The notes under the pieces: generated by a model | What the model was told of the DNA's origin: nothing | The model's input: the letters and a program-made list of their open reading frames with translations, nothing else | The model's database searches: none | Program-made: the position numbers and the translations under genes | Assembly (NCBI RefSeq): GCF_014844095.1 | Contig: NZ_CP062163.1 | Span: 1,054,001 to 1,118,000 of the forward strand | Length of the DNA stretch: 64,000 nt | Reading direction: 5' to 3' | Source of the DNA: Brevibacillus sp. JNUCC-41 | GTDB lineage: Bacteria > Bacillota > Bacilli > Bacillales > DSM-1321 | In this document: piece by piece, positions 50,775 to 59,957 of the stretch | Layout: every line of letters begins with the position of its first letter | How positions within the stretch are numbered: position 1 is the first letter of the stretch

Positions 50775-50965
50775 AAAGTATTCTTTTGAGTAGGCTGGTC
50801 TCATCCCGAATTATGTTTAAGACCCGTTTATGTATGGAAGAAATTTGCGACACTCCTGCCGAATGACTGGCTAGCCGGGACCCCACAGACGCTTGCTTTG
50901 ATGAGGCTTTGCAGACAGCCGGCGGAAATGGAGCGGATTTTGAAATCAGCTGGAATTTTTTCAAC
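50775..50965 (-). repeat. Single inverted member of the 216-bp repeat family
   Basis: Contains, in opposite orientation to the array, GTAGGCTGGTCTCATCCCGA, AATTTGCGACACTCCTGCCG, GGCTAGCCGGGACCCCACAG and GCGGAAATGGAGCGGATTT. It is nearly full-length but diverged from the units at 34476-35497. Confidence 0.8.
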
Positions 50966-50969
50966 TAAA

Positions 50970-51014
50970 AAACTGCAGGCCAACTCGTATTTCTTAGAGT
51001 TTGCCTGCAGTCTG
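50970..51014 (-). terminator. galE terminator
   Basis: Minus-strand CTGCAGGCAAACTC and GAGTTGGCCTGCAG followed by TTTTTTAG. Confidence 0.85.
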
Positions 51015-51043
51015 AAAAACGACTATCGAGTCCCAAGGGACCA

Positions 51044-52015
51044 TTAATTCATTTGAGATTTATGCCATTTCCACGCACTTTCAATGATTTCTTCCAAATC
51101 TATCGATGCTTTCCAACCAAGCTCTTCATATATCTTATTGGCCGAAGCAACCAGGCGGGCGGGATCTCCAGGGCGACGGTCTGCATACTCGATGGTCGGT
51201 TTCACTCCCGTGACTTTTTCACAAGTGTCGATTACATCCTTAACCGAATATCCTTTTCCATTCCCAAGATTGTAGGTGGCCGTATCCTTCTTCCCGGATA
51301 ATAGGGCTTGAAGCGCGATTATATGAGCTTGGGCTAAATCCGTTACATGGATATAATCACGGATGCAAGTGCCATCTTCTGTGTCATAGTCCGTACCAAA
51401 CACGGAAATCTTCTCACGTTGCCCTAATAAATGCTGTAAAATGATCGGAATCAAGTGTGTTTCCGGGTCATGGCTTTCACCGATTTCTGCCGATGCATGT
51501 GCTCCGGCCGCATTAAAGTAACGCAAGACGACATAATGAAGTCCATATGCTTTTGCGAAGTCTCCTAAGATCTGCTCTACCATCAATTTCGAGCGGCCAT
51601 ATGGATTAATCGGATTGGTTGGCTGATCCTCATCAATCATATCAACATTCGGTATCCCGTATGTAGCTGCCGTTGAAGAAAAAATGAAATTCTTAACATC
51701 ATGCTTGAGCATGATATTCAACAATGTAAGAGTTGCACCTACATTATTTTCATAGTATTTATAAGGATCTTGGACAGACTCCCCAACCAAGCTATTTGCA
51801 GCAAAGTGCATAACGGCTTTAATGGGATACTTAAGGAAAATATCTTTCAAGACCGCTTCGTCCCCTAAATTTCCTTCCACCAAGATGGCCTTCGAATCGA
51901 CCAGCGAACGAAAACCGGTTGATAGATTATCCAGAATGACAACCTCTTCAGTATTCACTAACTCTTTTACAAGATGACTTCCAATATATCCTGCACCGCC
52001 AACAACCAAAATCAT
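51044..52015 (-). CDS. galE: UDP-glucose 4-epimerase
   Basis: A 323-residue short-chain dehydrogenase-type epimerase. NAD-binding GGAGYIGSHLV at the N-terminus, catalytic SSTAATYG and YGRSKLMVE (Ser/Thr, Tyr, Lys), and the substrate part YFNAAGAHASAEIGESH are clear. It interconverts UDP-glucose and UDP-galactose, here probably to supply cell-wall glycopolymer sugars, since the TagF-like/glycosyltransferase gene and galU lie upstream on the same strand. Ends in a strong terminator at 50970-51014. Confidence 0.95.
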   Translation of the reverse strand: MILVVGGAGYIGSHLVKELVNTEEVVILDNLSTGFRSLVDSKAILVEGNLGDEAVLKDIFLKYPIKAVMHFAANSLVGESVQDPYKYYENNVGATLTLLNIMLKHDVKNFIFSSTAATYGIPNVDMIDEDQPTNPINPYGRSKLMVEQILGDFAKAYGLHYVVLRYFNAAGAHASAEIGESHDPETHLIPIILQHLLGQREKISVFGTDYDTEDGTCIRDYIHVTDLAQAHIIALQALLSGKKDTATYNLGNGKGYSVKDVIDTCEKVTGVKPTIEYADRRPGDPARLVASANKIYEELGWKASIDLEEIIESAWKWHKSQMN

Positions 52016-52109
52016 ATAGAATTTCCCCTTTTACTGTAAGCTTTAATGAATTCTTGCCAATTTTCCCAAGCCATTAGTGAGAGGCCTAATTATAAGGACC
52101 TCCCACATT

Positions 52110-55100
52110 TTATAAGCATTTATTGAAGGTTTCCATGGCCAATCCATTATATTGGGTGTAATCAAACTTCGCTAGTTTAGGATTATCATTACTAACCATG
52201 GTAGATAAGCCCTTTTCCAGCCCATCTATGCTATTTTCGACAAGTAAACCATATTTGCCGTTTTCCAAAACGGTTCGGTTAGCCACTATATCAGTAGCCA
52301 TGATTTTCATTCCTAAAGTCATCGCCTCCAATAAAACCATAGGCTGCCCTTCATAATGTGAAGAAAGAACGAAGCAGTCACATTTTTCCATGAACGAAAA
52401 TGGATTTTCTAGCTGTCCCAGAAGATGAATGGAATGATTTAAGTCCAGCTCATCAACGATTGCCTGCAAATCTTCCTTTAATGGGCCTTGTCCTAAAATA
52501 TACAGTTTACTATTTTTGTGTTTTTCATGAAAGCCTGCGAAAGCACGAATCAAATTATCTTGACCTTTTTCAGGTGATAATCTTCCCATATTGACAAAGT
52601 TAAAATCATTTTTATCAGGATATGGAACGAATTGATTATTCACTTCCAATCCATGGACCTCTTGCACGCATAACGCCTGTTTATCTATCCAGCCTATAGA
52701 TATCCCATCCAATGATATATGGGCATAAGTACCAAGTTGGGTAACCGCTTCTTTATCGAATTCCACGATCCGGCCATTGAAGCTTGGCCCATTTTCCAAG
52801 ACCATGGCATCTTGCAGCCCATAAGGCTTATCCCAAATATTATAATCGCCCAAGTTAATTTCGGCAGTGCCGCGAACTTCCCGTTCTTTTAACAGGATTG
52901 GCTCTTCTATCACTTCAAATGCTCTTGTATTTAACCAGCCTATTTTCTTATTATCGATTTCGAAAAGGTAATAGCCGCCTTTGTTTGTTCTGTTATACTT
53001 TATGATCCTGACGATTTGCCCTTCAAAATCGATTGCCCTGCTCACTCTTTTGGCCTTGTAGTTCGGATAAGCCTTCGTCCAGATTGTATGGTCCTCCGGA
53101 TTGGTTATTTTTCCGTACTTCTGATTACCCGTGTTTATTTCCTTCAGCGTCCTATTCTCAATCTTATCAATGAACTTTTTATTGTTTTTATAGTTTCTGG
53201 ATATTATATACTTTCTTTTCATCATGATTTGCAGCTTGTCATTTAAGCTCATGTCTTCATTGATTGTACAATGTTCAAGCATGGATAAAGCCGAATTATC
53301 TATCCAGCCTATTATCTTATCTTTTACAGATATTCTGCTATAAATCGAATGCTGGGTTTTTGCTTCCTTATCGACGTTTACAATGATCCCTTTAAAATCC
53401 TGACTGCCAGAGATTTTGTACGTGCCTTCAACCTTATACGGCAACGACCAAATATAGTTCGATCGAGGTCTTACTAACCTTGCAATCTTATCCACTTCTT
53501 TTTCATAAATGATGCTGTCTGGCAACAGCTCCACAGCTTCTTCACTAATCCAGCCAATGATTTGATTGTTATGGCTGAATTTATAAAAAGTGTTCTGATT
53601 AGCATGGGCCTTTCTCGAAATCACGATTTCAGCACCTTCAAATCGTTCTTCCAATGGAAATTGAGTGGCATTCGAAATTCCCGGAAGGGCATTCCAAACA
53701 TGATTATCCTTAACATCCCTTAATATCGCCCTTGCTTTGAAGTTTTCTGTGATCAATGCCTTTTCATCATTTTCGATAACTTCAGATTCATTTGGCTCGA
53801 TTTGAAGGATTTTATCTGGGTTGATAGAATTCATTACATAATCAAATTTATCGTAGTCTGCATAATCCAATAGATTCTTTCGGTTTAATTCCATCGTTCC
53901 CTCAGAAACACTTACAAGCTTATCAAATCGATTATATACGGAAAATAGTCCCCTTAGATTGATACGGTGAGGTCTCTTTCCATTAAAAGTTTTCTCACTT
54001 TCGGAAAGCAAATCATTATGCATATAACAAACTTTCTTTTTTGCATCTGCCGCCAGAAGATACTTAGCCCAATAATGGCTATAACCGCTAAAATCGATCA
54101 CAAAATCAAACTTCGTTTTACCGAATAAACGTGCATGCTCTCTAATATAGGCATCTTCCGGGTAAAGCTTCTTCCCTAAGAATCCTCTTTCCCCTCTGTT
54201 ATGGATGAATTTATCTTTGTAGACTTCCAAAATTTTATACACAGGCAAGCCAGGTTTGAATAAAAAACGCACATTCTTATTCACCTTGCCAAGATTCTTT
54301 AGTGCTTCATGAGAATGAGGAGTGGCAGTAAAACAGCTGACATCATATTTATCGTAATCAATATTATTCATTAAGTTAAGGAAAGAGGAAGTAATTCCGT
54401 TATCCCTCATTCCGCCAGGATAAATCAATATTTTTTCCTTTGCGGAATCGAGGCCAGTAATTGTGTTCAGTTGTTTCGTAGATTTATTGAAAATATTTTT
54501 GACTATTCTCTCTGTTACTTTTCCATCCTCATGGTTCGTGAATTTTTCCTGCATTTTTTTATATTTATCGGAATATCCCAATTTCACATTTTTAATATCT
54601 TTAATGGCCAGTGCCAATTCTTTTGAGTTAAAAAGCATCGGTCCCGGGAGTTCATCATTTTGGAGATATTGACCCCTTTGCTCAGCATAAACGTCCGTAT
54701 CCCATGTGTAGAACAGAATGGGCTTATCGGTAACAAGGTAATCAAAGAAGATACTAGAATAGTCTGTGATAAGCAAATCGACTGCAGCAAGCAATTCATT
54801 TGTATCCACATGATCAGGTATTAGTCGATCCTTAATTTCCGAATGCTTAGTGGCTTCTTTATAAAGATAAGGGTGCACCTTAATCAATATATTATATTGT
54901 TCACCGACTTGACTTTGTAGATCATTCATATCTGCAATGATTTGCAAAAGATCGTTATCCACTTTAGCCAGATTCGTCCCCTTCCAAGTCGGGGCATATA
55001 AAATACTTTCCTTGGCATCGCTGATTTTCAAACCTAGATTTCTTAGATAATCCTTATACTCCCCCGGATTCGTGTTCAGCGTCAAATCGATCCTCGGATA

Positions 55101-55748
55101 TCCTTCTTCTATAATTTCACCTTTATACAAACCATTCAGTTTATAGCTTTTTGTAAACATATTAGTAGTATGGGCATTAGGGCTCAAGATGAAATCCGCA
55201 CTCAAGAAGTTCCTGACAACGTTTTGAGAATGTGAAGGGTTACCGGGTATATCAAAGCCCATATTTTTAAGGGGCGTTCCATGCCAGGTATTGATGTAAA
55301 TTTGATCGCTTTTAGGGATGAAGAAAGACTGGAATGTGGAGTTATTGATTAAATACTCACTTGTTGCCAGCCATTTTAAATATTCCTTTGAATTGCGTTG
55401 AACGAATTGAACATTCGGCATATCCTTATACTTCGCCATTACACCTGAAAGGACATTGAAATCCTGGATGGACCAAATGTGCATGAAATCTTGATAGTCC
55501 TGATTTTCCAGCATATATTTAAACATCGCGTATGGACTGTCAGTCATACTGTTTCCATCACGACTCTCATATAGAATGGTGTTTTTTTGCACGCTTAATT
55601 TCTCATAATACTTTGCATATTTATTTACACGCTGATGATTTTCCTTTAATAAGAAATTGGCGATAGGCTGTTTAAGGAAATCTACTTTTCTTTTTATTAC
55701 CTTCTTATTCACTGAATAGGCATCCCCTTTTATAGATTTATTCACCAT
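52110..55748 (-). CDS. TagF-like polymerase fused to a GT4 glycosyltransferase with four inserted GW modules
   Basis: A 1212-residue protein. Residues about 55-425 are a CDP-glycerol:polyglycerol phosphate transferase domain (NTWHGTPLKNMG at 153-164, APTWKGTN, KVHPYLY, LITDYSSIFFDYL at 326-338). Residues about 435-655 look like the N-terminal lobe of a GT-B glycosyltransferase (ILIYPGGMRDNGITSSFLNL). Residues about 665-1030 hold four GW-type SH3_8 modules, each with a GW pair (732-733, 814-815, 937-938, 1019-1020). Residues 1048-1212 are the GT4 C-terminal lobe (GRLSPEKGQDNLI; E1133-x7-E1141 in HYEGQPMVLLEAM). No signal peptide. Sits between galU and galE, pointing to (glyco)teichoic acid synthesis. 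GW modules inside a cytosolic enzyme are unusual. Confidence 0.82.
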   Translation of the reverse strand: MVNKSIKGDAYSVNKKVIKRKVDFLKQPIANFLLKENHQRVNKYAKYYEKLSVQKNTILYESRDGNSMTDSPYAMFKYMLENQDYQDFMHIWSIQDFNVLSGVMAKYKDMPNVQFVQRNSKEYLKWLATSEYLINNSTFQSFFIPKSDQIYINTWHGTPLKNMGFDIPGNPSHSQNVVRNFLSADFILSPNAHTTNMFTKSYKLNGLYKGEIIEEGYPRIDLTLNTNPGEYKDYLRNLGLKISDAKESILYAPTWKGTNLAKVDNDLLQIIADMNDLQSQVGEQYNILIKVHPYLYKEATKHSEIKDRLIPDHVDTNELLAAVDLLITDYSSIFFDYLVTDKPILFYTWDTDVYAEQRGQYLQNDELPGPMLFNSKELALAIKDIKNVKLGYSDKYKKMQEKFTNHEDGKVTERIVKNIFNKSTKQLNTITGLDSAKEKILIYPGGMRDNGITSSFLNLMNNIDYDKYDVSCFTATPHSHEALKNLGKVNKNVRFLFKPGLPVYKILEVYKDKFIHNRGERGFLGKKLYPEDAYIREHARLFGKTKFDFVIDFSGYSHYWAKYLLAADAKKKVCYMHNDLLSESEKTFNGKRPHRINLRGLFSVYNRFDKLVSVSEGTMELNRKNLLDYADYDKFDYVMNSINPDKILQIEPNESEVIENDEKALITENFKARAILRDVKDNHVWNALPGISNATQFPLEERFEGAEIVISRKAHANQNTFYKFSHNNQIIGWISEEAVELLPDSIIYEKEVDKIARLVRPRSNYIWSLPYKVEGTYKISGSQDFKGIIVNVDKEAKTQHSIYSRISVKDKIIGWIDNSALSMLEHCTINEDMSLNDKLQIMMKRKYIISRNYKNNKKFIDKIENRTLKEINTGNQKYGKITNPEDHTIWTKAYPNYKAKRVSRAIDFEGQIVRIIKYNRTNKGGYYLFEIDNKKIGWLNTRAFEVIEEPILLKEREVRGTAEINLGDYNIWDKPYGLQDAMVLENGPSFNGRIVEFDKEAVTQLGTYAHISLDGISIGWIDKQALCVQEVHGLEVNNQFVPYPDKNDFNFVNMGRLSPEKGQDNLIRAFAGFHEKHKNSKLYILGQGPLKEDLQAIVDELDLNHSIHLLGQLENPFSFMEKCDCFVLSSHYEGQPMVLLEAMTLGMKIMATDIVANRTVLENGKYGLLVENSIDGLEKGLSTMVSNDNPKLAKFDYTQYNGLAMETFNKCL

Positions 55749-55866
55749 TCAAAATTATGTTTGCCGTTCATTAACCCAAAATAACAACTATGAATGATCA
55801 ATAGTTGGAGATTTTTTAAAATGATTACTCTATTAAATTAAAAGTGTATGAATGGGCAGTAAAAGT

Positions 55867-56754
55867 TTATTTGTCCACTGCCTTATGCAGGTCGAGGATA
55901 TTTTCCATTATTTTTATGACATCATCCCTTAAATCAGGACGTTGCAGGGCAAATTCAATGGTCGTTTTCACAAAACCATCAACAACACCGACATCAAAGC
56001 GTTTTCCATCAAAATCGTAAGCGAAGACTTTTTGGATTTCATTCAGTTTTTGGATGGCATCCGTTAATTGGATTTCACCGCCGGCTCCTGTTTCCTGCTT
56101 GGCCAGGAAATCGAATATTTCCGGAGTCAGGATGTATCTTCCCATGATGGCTAAATTGGATGGTGCCGTTCCTTGTTTTGGTTTTTCTACGAAACGGTTC
56201 ACTTCGTATCTTCTGCCTTCTTGCGTAAGCGGGTCAATGATGCCGTATCTATGTGTTTCGTTCTCATTTACCGGCTGCACTCCAATGATCGACGAACCTG
56301 TCGCATCATATTCGTTGATTAATTGACGTATGGAGGGCACATCGCTTTCCACGATATCATCGCCTAAAAGGACGGCAAAAGGCTCATCACCAATAAAATT
56401 ACGTGCACACCAAACAGCATGTCCGAGGCCTCTCGGTTCTTTTTGTCTAATGTAGTGGATATTAGCTAAATTGGATGGGTATCTCACCTTCTCCAATAAA
56501 TCGAATTTCCCTTTTTCACTCAAGTTATTCTCAAGTTCATATGCATGATCAAAATGGTCTTCTATCGCTCGCTTATTCTTTCCTGTGACGATGATTATAT
56601 CTTCAATTCCCGCTTTCACGGCTTCTTCTATAATATATTGAATAGTTGGTTTATCGACTATTGGCAGCATTTCTTTAGGCATTGCCTTCGTTGCAGGCAA
56701 AAATCTAGTTCCCAATCCCGCTGCAGGAATAATCGCCTTTTTAACTTTTTTCAT
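55867..56754 (-). CDS. galU: UTP-glucose-1-phosphate uridylyltransferase
   Basis: A 295-residue nucleotidyltransferase: [40 protein letters not shown], later [20 protein letters not shown] and [12 protein letters not shown]. It makes UDP-glucose from UTP and glucose-1-phosphate; B. subtilis calls this GtaB. I start at the ATG 56754 because AAGGAG lies nine bases upstream (the longer GTG frame from 56772 includes it). First gene of the wall-polymer cluster with the TagF-like and galE genes. Product feeds GalE and wall teichoic acid or lipid glucosylation. Confidence 0.95.
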   Translation of the reverse strand: MKKVKKAIIPAAGLGTRFLPATKAMPKEMLPIVDKPTIQYIIEEAVKAGIEDIIIVTGKNKRAIEDHFDHAYELENNLSEKGKFDLLEKVRYPSNLANIHYIRQKEPRGLGHAVWCARNFIGDEPFAVLLGDDIVESDVPSIRQLINEYDATGSSIIGVQPVNENETHRYGIIDPLTQEGRRYEVNRFVEKPKQGTAPSNLAIMGRYILTPEIFDFLAKQETGAGGEIQLTDAIQKLNEIQKVFAYDFDGKRFDVGVVDGFVKTTIEFALQRPDLRDDVIKIMENILDLHKAVDK

Positions 56755-56927
56755 ACTTTGTAACTCCTTCACATTAAGATAAATCTACAAAAAACACCAT
56801 TTTTTTCTGAATCATCCTTTTTATAGTAACATAGACTCGTATATTGTAAATATATTAACAAAAAAAATACCCTTCTTTTGTAAAAGTAACCATAATTTTA
56901 ACTACCATTCCATGCAATATCCCGCTA

Positions 56928-56973
56928 AAAAATAAGGCCATTCCTCGATATTTCAGGAAAAGGCCTTATTTTT
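56928..56973. terminator. Bidirectional terminator upstream of galU
   Basis: AAATAAGGCC and GGCCTTATTTTTTT with inner pair TTCCT/AGGAA. Confidence 0.75.
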
Positions 56974-57110
56974 TTCCACTATATGACTAATAGGTCCAAG
57001 GACCTGGACATTTAGTTCCATTTATCAATTCATTCGTTTTTAACAAGTCGGCTGCATCCGGATCTGTTGCAATCAACAGCCTGCCATAATTCATCCATTT
57101 CAACGCAAAA

Positions 57111-57144
57111 AAAATGGACGTCACCACAAGGAGCGACGTCCACT
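57111..57144 (-). terminator. Terminator of the YwnB-like gene
   Basis: Minus-strand TGGACGTC and GACGTCCA around a 12-base loop, then eight T residues; four bases past the stop. Confidence 0.85.
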
Positions 57145-57147
57145 AAA

Positions 57148-57789
57148 TTATTCAGCTTCGGCAACAACGGTAAAGCGTTGGTTGAGGTGCTGCGGGTTTT
57201 CAATTTCATCAAGTACCGCAAGGGCAAAATCGGCATAACTTACATAGCTTTCACCCTTTGAGTTTACAAGAAGGTTGTCTTTACCCAATGTATACCCACC
57301 TGTTCTATTTCCTTGCGGATCAAAGAAAGCGGAAGGACTGATGAACGTCCATTGGATGCCAGTGGCATTTTGTAAATCGCCAAGGTTCTTGGATTGATTA
57401 TAGGCTGTTGCATAGTACTCTTTAGGGAACTCAGGCGTATCCAATACGCGGATCGTTTTTGCCTCGTCAACGAAAAGACTTCCAGCTCCGCCAACAACGA
57501 TCAGTTTAGTTTGAGGAGCCCCTTTCATGGCCTCAATCAAGATTTTTCCTGCCTCGACATGCAGATGTTCTTTCCCTGGAGCCGCGCCAAATGCATTCAC
57601 TACCACATCGAATCCATTAATATCTTCAGCTTTCAGATCGAATACGTCTTTTTCCAGTACGGATGCTCCTTGAATTTGGACTTTAGCTTCATCCCTGACA
57701 ATGGCCGTAACATCATGTCCCCTAGTCAATGCTTCCTTTAAAATCAGACTTCCAGCTTTTCCGCTCGCACCAATAATACCGATTTTCAT
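57148..57789 (-). CDS. NAD(P)H-binding oxidoreductase, YwnB-like
   Basis: A 213-residue Rossmann protein of the atypical SDR (BVR-B/YwnB) group: MKIGIIGASGKAGSLILKEA with the GxxGxxG nucleotide motif, VVVNAFGAAPGKE, KLIVVGGAGSLFVD and IQWTFISPSAFFDPQGNRTG. In B. subtilis ywnB is next to ywnA, an Rrf2-type regulator. Here the ywnA-like gene is 2.2 kb away but a 38-bp dyad at 57828-57865 is shared with its promoter, so co-regulation persists. AGGAGG ribosome site. Probably reduces an electrophilic or quinone-like substrate; unproven. Confidence 0.85.
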   Translation of the reverse strand: MKIGIIGASGKAGSLILKEALTRGHDVTAIVRDEAKVQIQGASVLEKDVFDLKAEDINGFDVVVNAFGAAPGKEHLHVEAGKILIEAMKGAPQTKLIVVGGAGSLFVDEAKTIRVLDTPEFPKEYYATAYNQSKNLGDLQNATGIQWTFISPSAFFDPQGNRTGGYTLGKDNLLVNSKGESYVSYADFALAVLDEIENPQHLNQRFTVVAEAE

Positions 57790-57827
57790 TTTAAATTCCT
57801 CCTATATATTGTTTTTGGAACTTTAAT

Positions 57828-57865
57828 TGTAACTTAATTGATTACATGTAATAATATAAGTTACA
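57828..57865. promoter_or_regulatory. 38-bp dyad, Rrf2-type operator, copy 1 (ywnB-like promoter)
   Basis: TGTAACTTA-N4-ATTACATGTAAT-N4-TAAGTTACA is symmetric about 57846.5, with outer TGTAAC/GTTACA and inner ATTACATGTAAT. It begins 39 bases upstream of the YwnB-like start codon. Related copies lie at 59733-59770 and 59884-59921. Confidence 0.75.
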
Positions 57866-57898
57866 GGTTGCTGTTTTGTCAACTTTATTATTTAGAGG

Positions 57899-58508
57899 AG
57901 TTCGGAGATATATTCAGTTTCGGAGATATATTGCAGATTTCGGACATATATTCTGGTTTTTCGTCGATATATTTCAGGTTCCGGAGATCTATCATGATTT
58001 TTCGTCGATATTTTGCAGATTTCGGAGATATATTCTGGTTTTTCGTCGATACATTTCAGGTTCCGGAGATATATCCTGGTTTTTCGTCGATATATCGCAG
58101 ATTTCGGACATATATTCTGGTTTTTCGTTGATATATTGCAGGCTTCGGACATATATCCTGATTTTTCGTTGATATATTGCAGGTTTCGGACATATATCCT
58201 GATTTTTCGTCGATATTTTGCAGATTCCGGAGATATATTCTGGTTTTTCGTCGATATATTTCAGGTTCCGGAGATCTATCCTGATTTTTCGTCGAGATAT
58301 TGCAGGTTTCGGACATATATTCTGGTTTTTCGTCGATATTTTGCAGATTTCGGAGATCTATCACGATTTTTTGTCGATATATTTCAGGTTCCGGAGATCT
58401 ATTACGGTTTTTCATCGATATATTCCTATTTCCTGAGAAATATTCGGTTTCTTCGTCGATATTTTGCAGGTTCCGGAGATCTATCCTGATTTTTCGTCGA
58501 TATATATA
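57899..58508. repeat. Tandem array of a 41-bp unit, about 14.9 copies, no indels
   Basis: The CGTCGAT core recurs exactly every 41 bases from 57962 to 58495 (14 positions, with small substitutions such as CGTTGAT, TGTCGAT). Each unit is itself two half-units of about 20 and 21 bases: TTCGGAGATATATTCTGG and TTCGTCGATATATTTCAGG. Because 41 is not a multiple of 3, open frames appear in several phases on both strands; I read these as by-products, not genes. Confidence 0.92.
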
Positions 58509-58537
58509 AAAAAGCACCATTCCTTTTAGAATGGTGC
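58508..58537 (-). terminator. bdbC terminator
   Basis: Minus-strand GCACCATTCT and GGAATGGTGC followed by TTTTTT, abutting the 41-bp array. Confidence 0.8.
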
Positions 58538-58544
58538 GCTTAAA

Positions 58545-58952
58545 TTAGCTGTTTTTCTTTTTCATTAGCAGTCCCATGCAGATAGTGATTAGAGTAAACG
58601 CGATAAAGGCCAAAAACGGGATCGTGATGAATCCTAACCAATTTATATATTCACCTGAGCAGGGAACACCGCTTTGACACATTTCGAACTGCTTTAATGC
58701 TGGGATTTTTTGCAGACTATAGTGATATCCTGACACCAACATGCCCAAAATCGATAATGGGAGGATGTATCGGTAAATTTTTAGGTCTTGCTCATAAAAG
58801 GCACGTCCCAATAAAATAATGAGCGGGTACATCAAGATCCGTTGATACCAACAAAAGGTACAGGGTACATAATGGAGAATCTCACTAAAGTAGAGACTTC
58901 CAGCAGTGGCGATGATTGATAGGATCCAAGAAAATAATAGTGGCTTGTTCAT
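58545..58952 (-). CDS. bdbC: Disulfide oxidoreductase BdbC (DsbB family)
   Basis: A 135-residue membrane protein with four helices and two essential Cys pairs: CTFC (C31/C34) in the first extracytoplasmic loop and C92/C98 in MCQSGVPCSGEY. It passes electrons from the secreted thiol oxidase BdbD to quinones, as DsbB does. Start at ATG 58952 with GGAG eight bases upstream; the bdbD stop overlaps a preceding GTG, so the two genes are coupled. Ends in a terminator at 58508-58537. Confidence 0.92.
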   Translation of the reverse strand: MNKPLLFSWILSIIATAGSLYFSEILHYVPCTFCWYQRILMYPLIILLGRAFYEQDLKIYRYILPLSILGMLVSGYHYSLQKIPALKQFEMCQSGVPCSGEYINWLGFITIPFLAFIAFTLITICMGLLMKKKNS

Positions 58953-58954
58953 CA

Positions 58955-59647
58955 CTATTTCTCCTTCGCTGCATCATCAACCATTTTCTCTAAATCATCA
59001 ATTGTATTTCCTTCAAACTTCTTGCCATTTACAAATAGGGAAGGAGTTCCGGAAACGCCTAATTCGTCGGCCAAATCCATATCCTTTTTCCATTGGTCCT
59101 CGGAATTGCCTGCTTTAAAAGAGGAAACGACTTTTTTCACATCTTTGGCATTTGCGATTTCTTTCAATGTTTCTTCTAGGAATTTGTCCGTAAACACATC
59201 TTCCTTTTCATATTTCAGGTCCTCTGGCTGCTTATCGTACAGAAGCTCATGGAATTTCCAAAAGGTATCATTTCCTAATTCCTGATAAACACTTTCCGCA
59301 AATTTAGCGGATCTGGTTGAATCGACGTTAATGAACGAATAATTCATGAAATAAAATTGCGCTTTTCCTGTATCAATCAATTCGCTTTGTATGGAAGGAA
59401 AGAATTGCTCCTCGAATGTCTTACATACTGGACATTTATAGTCACCAAATTCGACTATTTGGACAGGTGCTGATTTTTCACCCAAATAAGGCTGTGATTT
59501 ATAATCGATTTCTTTAACGGCTGTATCTTCGTCCTTCCCATTTGCCAAAAATATAAAGCCAATAATGATTACAGCAATTAACCCTATCATCCAAAACGTG
59601 AATGCAGAAGATTGTTTTTGATTACCCTTTTTTTTATTAGCCATCAT
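58955..59647 (-). CDS. bdbD: Thiol-disulfide oxidoreductase BdbD (DsbA family)
   Basis: A 230-residue membrane-anchored protein: one N-terminal helix (about 16-36) and an extracytoplasmic thioredoxin/DsbA domain (about 58-230) with the active site FGDYKCPVC (C72, C75) and the cis-Pro loop VSGTPSLF. It introduces disulfides into exported proteins. GGAGGT ribosome site. Operon with bdbC. Its promoter region carries the 38-bp dyad (59733-59770) shared with the Rrf2 and YwnB-like genes, implying control by the Rrf2 protein. Confidence 0.93.
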   Translation of the reverse strand: MMANKKKGNQKQSSAFTFWMIGLIAVIIIGFIFLANGKDEDTAVKEIDYKSQPYLGEKSAPVQIVEFGDYKCPVCKTFEEQFFPSIQSELIDTGKAQFYFMNYSFINVDSTRSAKFAESVYQELGNDTFWKFHELLYDKQPEDLKYEKEDVFTDKFLEETLKEIANAKDVKKVVSSFKAGNSEDQWKKDMDLADELGVSGTPSLFVNGKKFEGNTIDDLEKMVDDAAKEK

Positions 59648-59732
59648 ATACCTCCATCACTTGTAGTTGTGTCGATATTCCTTCTCCAGCCATAGCGGCC
59701 GATTCCGGTTCCCCCCTCCTGTTGCTTTCACC

Positions 59733-59770
59733 TGTAACTGATTCATTTACACGTTATAATATAAGTTTCA
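59733..59770. promoter_or_regulatory. 38-bp dyad, Rrf2-type operator, copy 2 (bdbD promoter)
   Basis: TGTAAC-N7-TTTACACGTTAT-AATATAA-GTTTCA: same spacing as copy 1 and a shared right half. It lies 86-123 bases upstream of the bdbD start. Confidence 0.7.
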
Positions 59771-59883
59771 CCATGCTGGTTTGTCAATTACACATACTTT
59801 TTATTTTTGCCTTTGCAGAAACGGCGTTACTTGACAAGGATACGGTTAATGGATAAATATTATTCTTGCAGGCCATTATAACT

Positions 59884-59921
59884 TGTAACCACTTGAATTA
59901 CATGTTAAATAATTTATACTA
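59884..59921. promoter_or_regulatory. 38-bp dyad, Rrf2-type operator, copy 3 (rrf2 promoter)
   Basis: TGTAAC-N7-ATTACATGTTAA-N7-ATACTA: left and centre match copy 1 at identical spacing, right arm is weaker. It lies 37 bases before the Rrf2 gene start, so autoregulation is likely. Confidence 0.65.
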
Positions 59922-59957
59922 TATAAGAATAGAGATTTTAAAGGAGAGAAAAAAGAG

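Noticed and set aside
57899..58508. The 41-bp array as a CRISPR array or as protein-coding genes (frames of 97-158 codons on both strands)
   Set aside because: Units are continuous repeats with no unique spacers and no cas genes nearby. The long frames exist in several phases because the repeat lacks stops, and they have no ribosome site or conserved domain.
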